A DNA stretch of 45,858 nucleotides, taken from NCBI GenBank assembly GCA_030682135.1, contig JAUXQT010000095.1, positions 1 to 45,858 of the forward strand. The letters are read 5' to 3'. The notes under the pieces were generated by a model. It did not search any database. It was not told the DNA's origin and saw nothing but the letters and a program-made list of their open reading frames with translations. A program made the position numbers and the translations under genes. This stretch comes from Nitrospirota bacterium (GTDB lineage: Bacteria > Nitrospirota > Nitrospiria > Nitrospirales > Nitrospiraceae). Within the stretch, counting starts at the first letter, position 1, and every line of letters starts with the position of its first letter. Below are positions 8,050 to 16,775 of the stretch, in pieces.

Positions 8050-8091
8050 GGCATCCGCTTGCTTCTCGTAGGCGGGGTGCCTTTGTTGTTT
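8050..8091 (+). terminator. Terminator after tRNA-Val
   Basis: GGCATCCGC (8050-8058) pairs with GCGGGGTGCC (8072-8081) and is followed by TTTGTTGTTT. It sits 11 bp after the tRNA CCA and ahead of thrS. Confidence 0.65.
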
Positions 8092-8120
8092 CTAGTGCTT
8101 GATTGAAGTTCGTGCATGTC

Positions 8121-10052
8121 ATGAAGATTACGCTCACAGACGGCAGTAGTCGGGATATTCCGGCAGGACAAACCGTTGGGTCTGCCCTGTCGGCGCTCGG
8201 CCTGAAGCTTGGCCCGAACATCCTCGCTGCGAAGGTGAACGGTCAAACCGTCGATCTCTCATATGCACTGACTGAAGATGCTGAAGTGGCCCCCTTGCAA
8301 TTCGACAGCGTGGAGGGCCGCGAGGTCTACCGCCATAGCAGCACCCACATCATGGCGCAGGCCGTCAAAGAAATATTTCCCACCGCACAACTGACGGTCG
8401 GCCCGGCGCTTGAGGATGGGTTCTTCTACGACTTTGCCTATGAACGCCCCTTTACCCCGGAAGATCTTGAGAAAATTGAAGTGCGCGCGAAAGAGATCAT
8501 CAAGCGCGCCCTTCCCGTGAAACGGACGGAACTCTCAAAACAAGAGGCCGTGAAATTCTTTCAGTCCCGTGGCGAGAACTATAAAGTTGAACTGATTCAG
8601 GGATTCCCGGATCACGAACCGATCTCTGCCTATAGTCAGGGTGATTTTACCGACCTCTGCCGCGGCCCCCATCTGCCGACGACAGGTCATGTCGGCGCAT
8701 TCAAGCTGCTGAACACGGCCGGAGCCTACTGGCGCGGTGACGAGCGCAATCCCATGCTGCAGCGGATCTACGGAACCTCCTTCCCGTCCCAGACGGAGCT
8801 CGACGCGCATCTTGCCAGGCTCGAAGAGATCAAACGGCGAGACCACCGCAAAGTCGGCAAGGAGCTCGACTTGATCTCGATCCAGGATGAAATTGGCCCT
8901 GGCCTGATCCTCTGGCACCCGAAGGGCGCAACGATACGGCTGTTGATCGAAAACTTTTGGCGCGACCAGCATATTCAGAACGGGTACGAACTGGTCTATT
9001 CCCCTCATGTTGCCCGGCTCGATCTCTGGAAAACCAGCGGCCACGTCGATTACTACCGCGACAATATGTTCGCACCCATGATGCTTGAGAATAGCGAGTA
9101 CCAGCTCAAGCCGATGAATTGCCCGTTCCATATCATGATCTATAAATCGCATCTGCGCAGCTACCGGGACCTCCCCATCCGTTATGGCGAATTAGGGACC
9201 GTCTACCGGTATGAGCGGACCGGCGTTCTCCACGGCTTACTGCGAGTCCGTGGCTTCACACAGGACGATGCCCATCTGTTCTGTCGGCCCGATCAGATTG
9301 AAAGTGAAGTCAGTCAGGTTCTGGACTTCACGTTCTTTATTCTCGGCACCTTCGGGTTCACCGACTTTGAAGTGTACCTCTCGACGAAACCGGAAAAGTC
9401 CGTCGGTTCGGAAGAACGATGGGCCCAGGCCACCAGCGCGCTCGAAGCCGCGTTGAAGGGACGAAACATCGCCTACCAGATCGATCCTGGCGAAGGTGTC
9501 TTCTACGGGCCAAAGATTGATATCAAAATCAAGGATGCGCTGGGCCGCTCCTGGCAATGTTCGACGATTCAAGTCGACTTCAATAATCCCGAGCGGTTCG
9601 AATTGGGTTATATCGGAGAAGACGGCAAAGTTCACCAACCCATCATGATCCATCGGGCCCTGATGGGATCGATCGAACGGTTCTTCGGCATTCTGATCGA
9701 GCATTTCGGCGGTGCCTTCCCAACCTGGCTCGCCCCGGTTCAGGCAACCGTCATGTCCATCACGGACAGCCAACGGCCCTATGTTGCCGAGGTCGTAGCC
9801 CAGCTCAAGGCTGCCGGGTTCCGCGCTGAAGCAGACCTTCGGAATGAAAAAATCGGGCTCAAAATTCGAGAAGCAGAAAAAGCGAAGGTTCCATTTATGT
9901 TTGTGGTCGGCGACCGGGAAGTGCAGAGTGGGACTCTGGCTATACGGGGCCGGAGCGGTGCCAACCTTGGCAGCATGACCGTCGCGGGAGCGCTCGACCT
10001 GCTCCGTGCAGACCTTAAGCCGGCAGGGCAGCAACATTCACTGACACAATAA
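8121..10052 (+). CDS. thrS: Threonyl-tRNA synthetase
   Basis: ThrS charges tRNA-Thr and edits mischarged Ser-tRNA. With ATG 8121 the protein is 643 residues (E. coli 642). The zinc ligands then fall at Cys334, His385 and His511, the same numbers as in E. coli, which supports this start over the upstream TTG/GTG codons. Order: TGS domain (1-~62), N2 editing domain with HSSTH at 72-76, class II catalytic core (MNCPFH, TQDDAHLF, IHRALMGSIERFF), and the C-terminal anticodon-binding domain. It heads thrS-infC-rpmI-rplT. I saw no T-box leader between the tRNA-Val terminator and the start. Confidence 0.98.
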   Translation: MKITLTDGSSRDIPAGQTVGSALSALGLKLGPNILAAKVNGQTVDLSYALTEDAEVAPLQFDSVEGREVYRHSSTHIMAQAVKEIFPTAQLTVGPALEDGFFYDFAYERPFTPEDLEKIEVRAKEIIKRALPVKRTELSKQEAVKFFQSRGENYKVELIQGFPDHEPISAYSQGDFTDLCRGPHLPTTGHVGAFKLLNTAGAYWRGDERNPMLQRIYGTSFPSQTELDAHLARLEEIKRRDHRKVGKELDLISIQDEIGPGLILWHPKGATIRLLIENFWRDQHIQNGYELVYSPHVARLDLWKTSGHVDYYRDNMFAPMMLENSEYQLKPMNCPFHIMIYKSHLRSYRDLPIRYGELGTVYRYERTGVLHGLLRVRGFTQDDAHLFCRPDQIESEVSQVLDFTFFILGTFGFTDFEVYLSTKPEKSVGSEERWAQATSALEAALKGRNIAYQIDPGEGVFYGPKIDIKIKDALGRSWQCSTIQVDFNNPERFELGYIGEDGKVHQPIMIHRALMGSIERFFGILIEHFGGAFPTWLAPVQATVMSITDSQRPYVAEVVAQLKAAGFRAEADLRNEKIGLKIREAEKAKVPFMFVVGDREVQSGTLAIRGRSGANLGSMTVAGALDLLRADLKPAGQQHSLTQ

Positions 10053-10062
10053 GAGGTGTCTT

Positions 10063-10569
10063 ATCGTCCCCAAACTACGAGTTAACCGAGAAATCAGAGT
10101 GCGCGAAGTCCGGGTGATTGGGCCAGAGAGCGAACAGCTTGGCATTCTCCTGACAGCGGATGCCTTCAAGCAAGCACAAGATCAGGGGTATGACCTCGTC
10201 GAGATCGCCCCGACATCCGTGCCTCCCGTGTGCCGCATTATGGACTACGGGAAATATAAGTTTGAGCTGAGCAAGAAAGATCACCAGAACCGGCGTCACC
10301 AAAAGTCGACGCAGGTCAAGGAAATCAAGCTGCGCCCTCGAACGGATAAACACGACCTGGAGATCAAGGTTCGACAGATCAAGGGATTTCTGGCCGACGG
10401 CAACAAGACGAAAGTCGTCTTGACCTACCGCGGGCGTGAAATGGCGAACCAGGAAATGGGCCGAACGCTCATGAATACGGTGATCGCCGAAGTGGGAGAG
10501 AAGGGCACCATCGAGTACGCCCCCCGGATGGAAGGGCGGAGCTTGATCATGATCGTAGCGCCCAAGTAA
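10063..10569 (+). CDS. infC: Translation initiation factor IF-3, probable AUC start codon
   Basis: IF-3 binds the 30S subunit and proofreads start codons. From codon 10063 the product is 168 residues with the usual beginning RVNREIRVREVRVIGPE and the C-domain signatures PPVCRIMDYGK, VKEIKLRPRTD and YRGREMA. A GTG exists at 10099, but starting there would delete the conserved RVNREIR segment. The codon 4 nt after AAGAGGTG is ATC, the only good position. E. coli infC starts with AUU, a codon IF-3 itself rejects, giving autoregulation; AUC should work the same way. The gap to thrS is 10 bp. Confidence 0.93.
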   Translation: MVPKLRVNREIRVREVRVIGPESEQLGILLTADAFKQAQDQGYDLVEIAPTSVPPVCRIMDYGKYKFELSKKDHQNRRHQKSTQVKEIKLRPRTDKHDLEIKVRQIKGFLADGNKTKVVLTYRGREMANQEMGRTLMNTVIAEVGEKGTIEYAPRMEGRSLIMIVAPK

Positions 10570-10610
10570 GACGGTCGGCCCGAACGCTATTAACAAAAGG
10601 AAGCACGGAC

Positions 10611-10814
10611 ATGAAGAATAGGAAGATGAAATCCCATAGTGGAGCCAAAAAGCGGTTTAGCCGCACCGGCTCTGGAAAATTGGTCAGGCGGAAAGCGGGA
10701 AAACGCCATATCCTCACCAGCAAGACGCAGGATCGGAAGCGCCGGTTGAGCGGCACGGTTCTCGTGGATAAGACCAAAACTCAGGCGCTGGATCGCTTAT
10801 TGCCCTACAGCTAA
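10611..10814 (+). CDS. rpmI: 50S ribosomal protein L35
   Basis: The very basic 67-residue protein is a component of the large ribosomal subunit. It shows the family pattern: MKNRKMKSHSGAKKRFSRTG followed by RRKAGKRHILTSKTQDRKRRL. It lies in the conserved infC-rpmI-rplT order. An AAAGGAAG sequence precedes the ATG at 10611. Confidence 0.97.
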   Translation: MKNRKMKSHSGAKKRFSRTGSGKLVRRKAGKRHILTSKTQDRKRRLSGTVLVDKTKTQALDRLLPYS

Positions 10815-10857
10815 ATGAGAAGACACGACTCGCGTTAACCAAAAGGAGTAATGACCC

Positions 10858-11226
10858 ATGCCTCGCGCAAAAGGTGGCCCCAAAACAAGACATCGTCGGA
10901 AGAAAAGGCTGAAACTGGCTAAAGGACAGTACGGCGGGAAGAGCCGTCTGTTCCGCACCGCAACAGAATCAGTCGATAAGGGTCAGGCGTACGCCTATAC
11001 CGGACGGAAAAATCGGAAACGGGACTTTCGTGTATTGTGGATTGCGCGCATTAACGCGGCAGTTCGGGCACATGGACTCACCTATGGCCGGTTTATCAAT
11101 GCCCTGAAGAAAGCGAATATCCTCTTGGACCGCAAGGTCCTCTCGGATATGGCGATCAAGGATGCCACGGGATTCGAGCAGTTGGTCGGTCTTGCCAAGC
11201 AACACCTTGCTCCGGCTGCTGCCTAA
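10858..11226 (+). CDS. rplT: 50S ribosomal protein L20
   Basis: L20 is an early 23S rRNA-binding assembly protein. In several bacteria it represses its own operon mRNA. The 122 residues match the family: a basic N-terminal extension ([20 protein letters not shown]), then [24 protein letters not shown] and [26 protein letters not shown]. The start follows AAAGGAG. In many bacteria pheST would come next on the same strand; here the neighbouring pheT and pheS are on the opposite strand and of another type. Confidence 0.98.
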   Translation: MPRAKGGPKTRHRRKKRLKLAKGQYGGKSRLFRTATESVDKGQAYAYTGRKNRKRDFRVLWIARINAAVRAHGLTYGRFINALKKANILLDRKVLSDMAIKDATGFEQLVGLAKQHLAPAAA

Positions 11227-11280
11227 GCGCAGCCGCCTCGCAAGAACACTCTTCGAACCATTGATCGGGACAGGATGCGA

Positions 11281-11318
11281 GCCTTGAGGAATGCGCCAGC
11301 CGGCGTATACCTCAGGGC
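11281..11318. terminator. Hairpin between convergent rplT and pheT
   Basis: GCCTTGAGG (11281-11289) pairs with CCTCAGGGC (11310-11318), with an inner CGCC/GGCG stem. It overlaps the pheT stop codon and has no clear T-tract on either strand. A bidirectional termination role is plausible but weakly supported. Confidence 0.35.
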
Positions 11319-13030
11319 CGTTCGGCTAGTTGTGTCAGATCGATTTCAAATGCGACGGCCGGGACGCTGATTTGCCATCGTTCGAGCACTTCCGGGTGCA
11401 ACTCCCCGATCACACCAACCCGTTTCCCTTCGGACAGGATACTACCTGCACGTCCGGCAAGAAATGACGGATGCTGAACCGGCTCTAAGCTGTATGCTTG
11501 TCCCACATAGTAAAACAATGTGTCCAGACAGGAGTGGATCTCGGAGAAATGCGCATCGGCATGAGCGATCATCCCGCCGAGCACCATGACCGTGCGTGAC
11601 CCGAGAGCCTGCGCAGGGTCGGGCCTGGCCACTTCGCCGGCTTCGAATATCCTATGGGGGTAAAAGGCCCGGTTCGATGCCGCTTCTACGCGAAGCAGCG
11701 ACGGAAGCATCCATTGCCGAAGCGCAGAGAAGTTCAAGGACATCACATTGTCCACTTCGACCAACTGCCCCCACTCCGTCCCTTCCAATCGCATCCCATC
11801 ACGCAAATCTTGGGGTGAACCGAGAATGTTGGAAATAATTTCCTGAAAGCCCATACCGACCATAAGCGCTCGCGCCCTGTCGGAGAATTCCTCGATCCGT
11901 GAAAGCCCCCCGACCGTAAACTGCGAAGGCATCACCGGCAAAAAGTCCGCGTATCCTCGGCTGATCGCCACATCTTCGACGACATCCATCGCATGCATCA
12001 GATCCTGCCGATACAGCGGAAGTGTCACCGTCACCTGTTCAGCCGCCGTCGTCACCTCATAGCCATAGGCCACTAAGGCCTTGGCCACTTCATGAACACC
12101 TAAGGCTTGCCCAAGGGCCCGCTCAATCGTCTGGACAGGAAGCGTGCGCGACCTTCCCAGATCTTGGGGAGTCATGACGGTCTCGCCGAGATCGGTCTTA
12201 TAGGGATAGCGCACTTCGATCGGCTCAATCACTGCGCCACGATCTGCCAAATTCGCTGCAAAAATATTGAGCGTCAGGACAACCATCGAAAGGTCAGTGC
12301 CGGTCACTTCGACGAAGAGGGCATCGTCTCCCACCCGCACTTCCCCCACTTCACGGCTGTTGATGATCGGCGGAAAGGAGAGGGCTTGACCCTTCGCATC
12401 GCGCAAAAATGGCAACCGATCCTGTCCCGACAGAATCCCACCGAACTCCAAGCCCTTGGGATGGACGAGCAACATCTCTCCCAACGTCATGGCCGTATCC
12501 ATACCCAGCGGCGTAAAGGCTGCTTCGTCGGGCTTCACCAAATCATAGGTGACAGGAAACTCGATCGCCGCAAGCCGATAGAGCCCGATCGACACGGTCC
12601 GGCGTTTACGGCCGAACATTTCTGCCAGCTTTTCTTGTGTCTGGATCAGCTGCGCAAGACCATCTTTCGTGACGCGATAACCGGTCGCCGTGCAGGCCGC
12701 CACAAATGGGCGAACCTTCTCCAGGCCGGGAGTCACGTTCAGTCGCTTCAGTGATTGCGACTTGGGTGCAAGAAAGTCGTACTTTGGAAGAGAACCCTGC
12801 CGCTTCACCCTAATCTGCCGCGCAATCCCTTCGCAGCACCAGAGATCGGGACGGTTGCTATCTTGCAACTCAATGCGCAATTCGCCGGTATCCGGATTCT
12901 GCCCCTTTAACTCCCCCTTCACGAGCATCAACGAGTCTTCGATTTGTTCCAGAGTCATCGGTTGGCGAGCCTCTCCCGGCCCTGCCAGCAATCCCTCAAG
13001 ATCCTGTTTAAAAATCGTAATCGTGGGCAT
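11312..13030 (-). CDS. pheT: Phenylalanyl-tRNA synthetase beta subunit, archaeal/eukaryotic type
   Basis: The beta subunit of the heterotetrameric synthetase takes part in tRNA-Phe binding and editing. With ATG 13030 the product is 572 residues, close to archaeal PheT (~550) and far below the ~800 of bacterial PheT. It begins MPTITIFKQDLEGLLAG, without the bacterial EMAP-like tRNA-binding domain. B5-type sequence appears around PVQTIERALGQALGVHEVAKALVAYGYEV, and the catalytic-like C-terminal domain reads MGMGFQEIISNILGSPQDLRD. The open frame extends upstream into pheS and is ignored. It starts 7 bp after the pheS stop. Type assignment rests on length and motif spacing. Confidence 0.9.
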   Translation of the reverse strand: MPTITIFKQDLEGLLAGPGEARQPMTLEQIEDSLMLVKGELKGQNPDTGELRIELQDSNRPDLWCCEGIARQIRVKRQGSLPKYDFLAPKSQSLKRLNVTPGLEKVRPFVAACTATGYRVTKDGLAQLIQTQEKLAEMFGRKRRTVSIGLYRLAAIEFPVTYDLVKPDEAAFTPLGMDTAMTLGEMLLVHPKGLEFGGILSGQDRLPFLRDAKGQALSFPPIINSREVGEVRVGDDALFVEVTGTDLSMVVLTLNIFAANLADRGAVIEPIEVRYPYKTDLGETVMTPQDLGRSRTLPVQTIERALGQALGVHEVAKALVAYGYEVTTAAEQVTVTLPLYRQDLMHAMDVVEDVAISRGYADFLPVMPSQFTVGGLSRIEEFSDRARALMVGMGFQEIISNILGSPQDLRDGMRLEGTEWGQLVEVDNVMSLNFSALRQWMLPSLLRVEAASNRAFYPHRIFEAGEVARPDPAQALGSRTVMVLGGMIAHADAHFSEIHSCLDTLFYYVGQAYSLEPVQHPSFLAGRAGSILSEGKRVGVIGELHPEVLERWQISVPAVAFEIDLTQLAERP

Positions 13031-13037
13031 GTGAAAC

Positions 13038-14600
13038 CTAGAGGGCCCCCTTGGTGGAGCGGATGAGATCAAGATTGTCCGTAAACAACTCGCGGATGTC
13101 GTGAATCCCGAGCGCCACCATCGCCATACGGTCGAGCCCAAGCCCCCAGGCGATCACCGGAACGGTCACACCCAGCGGAAGAGTGACTTCCGACCGGAAC
13201 AGCCCGGCTCCGCCAAGCTCCATCCAGCCAAGCTTCGGATGGCGCACATGCATCTCGACCGATGGTTCGGTGAACGGAAAATAGGCCGGAAGAAACTTAA
13301 CTTCCTTCGCCTGAGCCACTTCACGGGCAAAGAGATTCAGCAGACCGAGCAACGTACGGAAGTTGATGTCTTCGCCAAGGACGATCCCTTCCACCTGGAA
13401 AAAATCGGTCGCATGTGTCGCATCGACTTGGTCGTAGCGAAAACAACGGGCGATGGAAAAATATTTCCCCGGCACCGCCGGTTGTGCTGCCAGCGTATGA
13501 GCCGAAACGGCTGTCCCCTGGCTCCGCAAGACCAGCCGGCGCGCACGCGCCACATCGAAGGGATAGTTCCAGCCGCTCGAACCGGTTGCACCGCCATCCT
13601 GATGCGCTTGCGCGACCCGAGACAAAAACGGCTCTGCAATCGACGTAGCCTGTTTCGGCTCTTTGACGAAGTAGACGTCATGGATGTCCCGTGCCGGATG
13701 GAACTGCGGCATAAAGAGGGCGTCCATGTTCCAGAATTCGGTCTCCACCAACGGGCCCCGCATTTCTTGGAACCCCATACTCACGAGTTTGGTCTTCACG
13801 GTATCGAGAAACTCGCGATAGGGATGTTTCTTGCCCGGCGCAATCCGTGGCGCACGAAGACTGATCGTGTATTTACGGAAGCGCTTCGTTCGCCAGCTCC
13901 CGTCTTTTAACAGCTCGGGAGTCAGCTGGGAGACCTCTTCCAAGACCCCTTGCTTGGAGAGCTGCTGTGCAGCCTCCATACCGGCGGTAGAAAGCTTCAG
14001 CGATCTGGCGACCCGATCATCGATGCGGAATGGCTCTTTCGCATTTCCTCGTTTGACGGCATGGTCTTGAATGACTTGCCGTTGGGCGTCCGAAAATGAC
14101 TGCATCTCCCGAGGCGTTTCATGAACCTGTTGTAGTAATCCCCGTATGGCCTCTGCCGTTGGGCTCGGCCGGCCGGTCGACTCGATACAGCCGCCTTGAA
14201 TGATCAGGAGCGCGCCTTCTTTCTTGAGCCGGCCAATCGCACCGCTCACTTCAGCCGGTTCCAGCCCCTCCCGCGATTGGATATCCTGAATGGTCAGACG
14301 TTTGCCCGTTATCGCCGCCTCGCGAGCAGCAGCGAGCACCCGTTCAATCGGCGAATGCTTTTCAACGTACGACTCGCCGACTTTGGTGAGCGAGACCATC
14401 GGCGTCACGATCTCGGTATCGACTGCCAGCAACGACTTGGCAAGCAACCATTCGACCGCCATGCTCAACTGCGAGGGCTCCAATCCGGATGACTGCGCCA
14501 ACTGTTCCGTTTGGAGCACCGCAGAGGGATTCGAGGCAAAAGTCGAGAGGACTTTAACTTCGAGAGGATGAAGACTGTCGATGAGAGAAGAAATGTCCAC
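13038..14600 (-). CDS. pheS: Phenylalanyl-tRNA synthetase alpha subunit, archaeal/eukaryotic type
   Basis: The catalytic subunit is 520 residues. Bacterial PheS is ~330-350 with a coiled-coil N-terminus. Here residues 1-~230 instead form winged-helix-like repeats (LHPLEVKVLSTFASNPSAVLQ, LTIQDIQSREGLEPAEVSGA). The class II core carries MGFQEMRGPLVETEFWNMDALF, QFHPARDIHDVYF and the archaeal-type insert ARRLVLRSQGTAVSAHTLA, and motif 3 is GLGLDRMAMVALGIHDIREL. It is co-transcribed after rpe and before pheT. A bacterial origin seems unlikely from this layout, so transfer or ancient replacement is inferred. Confidence 0.93.
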   Translation of the reverse strand: MDISSLIDSLHPLEVKVLSTFASNPSAVLQTEQLAQSSGLEPSQLSMAVEWLLAKSLLAVDTEIVTPMVSLTKVGESYVEKHSPIERVLAAAREAAITGKRLTIQDIQSREGLEPAEVSGAIGRLKKEGALLIIQGGCIESTGRPSPTAEAIRGLLQQVHETPREMQSFSDAQRQVIQDHAVKRGNAKEPFRIDDRVARSLKLSTAGMEAAQQLSKQGVLEEVSQLTPELLKDGSWRTKRFRKYTISLRAPRIAPGKKHPYREFLDTVKTKLVSMGFQEMRGPLVETEFWNMDALFMPQFHPARDIHDVYFVKEPKQATSIAEPFLSRVAQAHQDGGATGSSGWNYPFDVARARRLVLRSQGTAVSAHTLAAQPAVPGKYFSIARCFRYDQVDATHATDFFQVEGIVLGEDINFRTLLGLLNLFAREVAQAKEVKFLPAYFPFTEPSVEMHVRHPKLGWMELGGAGLFRSEVTLPLGVTVPVIAWGLGLDRMAMVALGIHDIRELFTDNLDLIRSTKGAL

Positions 14601-14609
14601 CCGCGAGGC

Positions 14610-15311
14610 CTATCGGTGAGCAGCGACGCGCTGAGGCGTCGCGGAAGAAGGTTGGCCGGCTGCGCGCAGCGCAGCGATCGTCGCGGCGTAATCCCGACTG
14701 GAGAAAATGGCCGACCCAGCGACCAACACGTCGGCTCCCGCAGCAAGCACCTGGTTCGCATTGTCGATCTTGACGCCACCGTCCACTTCGAGCAACGCAC
14801 GGCTCCCGGCCCGATCGAGCATGGCGCGAGCCGCGGCAATCTTCTTCAAGCAGGAGGTAATAAACTTTTGACCGCCAAAACCTGGATTGACCGACATGAT
14901 CAGGACCAAATCGACCTCGGAGAGAATTTCCTCAATTGTACTGAGTGAGGTGGCCGGATTGAGCGTCACCCCTGCCTTGACACCTCGCTCCTTGATCGCT
15001 TGAACCGTGCGATGGAGGTGCGGACAAGCCTCTACGTGAACCGTGAGGTAATCCGCTCCCGCCTCGGCAAACTCCGTGATGAAAGCGTCGGCATTGGTGA
15101 TCATGAGGTGGACATCGAGCGGCAGCTTGGTCACTTTCCTCAACGCCGCCACAATTGGCGGACCGATGGTCAAATTCGGAACGAAATGTCCATCCATGAC
15201 ATCGATATGGAGGAAGTCGGCCCCAGCCCGTTCAACAGCTGCCACTTCATCGGCCAGCCTGGCAAAGTCGGAGGCTAAAATCGAGGGGGCGATATAAATG
15301 GAGCGTGCCAT
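14610..15311 (-). CDS. rpe: Ribulose-phosphate 3-epimerase
   Basis: Rpe interconverts ribulose-5-phosphate and xylulose-5-phosphate in the pentose phosphate and Calvin pathways. The 233-residue TIM barrel has all signatures: IAPSILASDFARLADEV, the metal-binding HIDVMDGHFVPNLTIGP, HLMI, VNPGFGGQKF and EVDGGVK, with a C-terminal phosphate site near AGSAIF. The ATG at 15311 overlaps the rsmB stop (TGATG), pointing to translational coupling; a GTG one codon earlier is possible. The C-terminal ~12 residues after the barrel are non-conserved. Confidence 0.97.
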   Translation of the reverse strand: MARSIYIAPSILASDFARLADEVAAVERAGADFLHIDVMDGHFVPNLTIGPPIVAALRKVTKLPLDVHLMITNADAFITEFAEAGADYLTVHVEACPHLHRTVQAIKERGVKAGVTLNPATSLSTIEEILSEVDLVLIMSVNPGFGGQKFITSCLKKIAAARAMLDRAGSRALLEVDGGVKIDNANQVLAAGADVLVAGSAIFSSRDYAATIAALRAAGQPSSATPQRVAAHR

Positions 15312-16729
15312 CACAAAACCTTCCTCAGTCGTGCGGCATAAAATCCGTCCATCGAGAACCGGTTCCCCACGGTCGAGAATGCGCCGGGCTCGGTGACAAA
15401 TTCCTGTGCCGCAGGCGGGAGCCAGGACACGACGGACTCACGCTGGAACTCCGCATGGGCACGGCAGAATCGCTGGATCACGTCTTCGTTTTCTTCCGGT
15501 TCCGTCGAGCACGTACTATAGACCAGCACCCCTCCATGCCGCAAGCATGGGGCGACCGCTTCGAGGATCTGAGACTGGAGCGCCTGATGTCGAGGGAGCA
15601 ATTGTTCGTCCTTCCGCCACTTCGCTTCGGGGTGGCGCCGCAACACCCCGAGCCCGCTGCAGGGCGCATCCACTAAAATCCGATCAACCAGCGGCTGGCC
15701 CCCTGCTGATTTCTTCACGGAGGGAACCCATTCACGGGGCTCTCGGACATCGCCGGCGATCGGCACGACGTTCTGAACTCCGAGCCGGCGACAATTGGTT
15801 TTCACTAAATCCAACCGAGCCCCGCTCCGATCAACGGCGTAGATGGTCCCCTTGTTCTGCATCAGCTCAGCCAGATGGGTCGATTTTCCTCCCGGCGCCG
15901 CGCAGGCATCGAGCACGATCTCGCCAGGCTGAGGATCCAGGAGGAGCGGCACCAACTGGGCTGCTTCATCTTCGACATAAAAGGCGCCCTCTTGGAAGCC
16001 GGGAAGCGAGGGCACAGGGCCTCCGTCTTCGAGCACGATACCGAACGGGCTTACAGTGGTCGGCTTGGCCGTAATGCCAGCCTGGACAAATTTTTCGAGG
16101 AGCGTGTCTCTGGTCGTGACCAGTTGGTTCACCCGTAGCGTCATCGGAGGCGCAACGCTCACCCCTTCGCAAGCAGCTTCCGCAGCGGCAGGCCCCAGCC
16201 GCTCTACCCAGCGCCGGCTAAGCCAGGTCGGAATCGAATACTTCACAGCGAGGGCCTGAGCCGGATCCTGGTCCATGCTGGGCCAGGGCTCTGGAGGATG
16301 ACGCAAGAGCGAGCGCAGCACCGCATTGACGAGACCGCTCCAGTCCCTGCCGACTGTGCCGGCAAAAGCTCTGGTAAGGTTGACTGATTCGTTGACGGCA
16401 GCAGACTGCGGAATACGATCGAGAAACAATAGTTGATAGGCCCCGAGACGAAGCACCATCTGCACGGCGACGGGCAGGCGAAGCAGCGGCTTATCCAAAA
16501 CCGGTTCAAGCCGCCAATCGATGGTCGCAAGCCGCCGCAAGACTCCATAGGTGAGCTCTACTGTAAGAGCCCGATCCCTACCATCGAAGGAGCAGCGAGC
16601 GAGGGCTCGGTCCAACAACACATCGACTCCCTCCTCGCTCTTCTCGGACTCCACCAGCAACGAGAGGGCGATTGCACGGGCTGACGGTGCGGTCTGGGCA
16701 GTAAAGATGGATCGAGGACCAGATGCCAT
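15311..16729 (-). CDS. rsmB: 16S rRNA m5C967 methyltransferase (RsmB)
   Basis: The SAM-dependent enzyme methylates C967 of 16S rRNA. The 472 residues comprise an N-terminal NusB-like RNA-binding domain (ARAIALSLLVESEKSEEGVDVLLDRAL) and a Rossmann methyltransferase domain. The latter has VLDACAAPGGKSTHLAEL, the motif IV cysteine in VDAPCSGLGVLRRHPE and the motif VI catalytic cysteine in VYSTCSTEPEENE. It lies between fmt and rpe, a common grouping with fmt in bacteria. The start ATG at 16729 is the first in frame. Confidence 0.95.
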   Translation of the reverse strand: MASGPRSIFTAQTAPSARAIALSLLVESEKSEEGVDVLLDRALARCSFDGRDRALTVELTYGVLRRLATIDWRLEPVLDKPLLRLPVAVQMVLRLGAYQLLFLDRIPQSAAVNESVNLTRAFAGTVGRDWSGLVNAVLRSLLRHPPEPWPSMDQDPAQALAVKYSIPTWLSRRWVERLGPAAAEAACEGVSVAPPMTLRVNQLVTTRDTLLEKFVQAGITAKPTTVSPFGIVLEDGGPVPSLPGFQEGAFYVEDEAAQLVPLLLDPQPGEIVLDACAAPGGKSTHLAELMQNKGTIYAVDRSGARLDLVKTNCRRLGVQNVVPIAGDVREPREWVPSVKKSAGGQPLVDRILVDAPCSGLGVLRRHPEAKWRKDEQLLPRHQALQSQILEAVAPCLRHGGVLVYSTCSTEPEENEDVIQRFCRAHAEFQRESVVSWLPPAAQEFVTEPGAFSTVGNRFSMDGFYAARLRKVL

Positions 16730-16775
16730 AGGTGACTCAGGGGATACTCAGATTATTGAATGAATAACCAGGAAA

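Noticed and set aside
8040-8120. T-box or other amino-acid riboswitch before thrS
   Set aside because: The space is taken by the tRNA-Val terminator and no T-box core or specifier stem is visible.
12107-13910. Long plus-strand open frames opposite pheT and pheS
   Set aside because: They mirror highly conserved synthetase genes on the minus strand and have no ribosome-binding sites or family resemblance.
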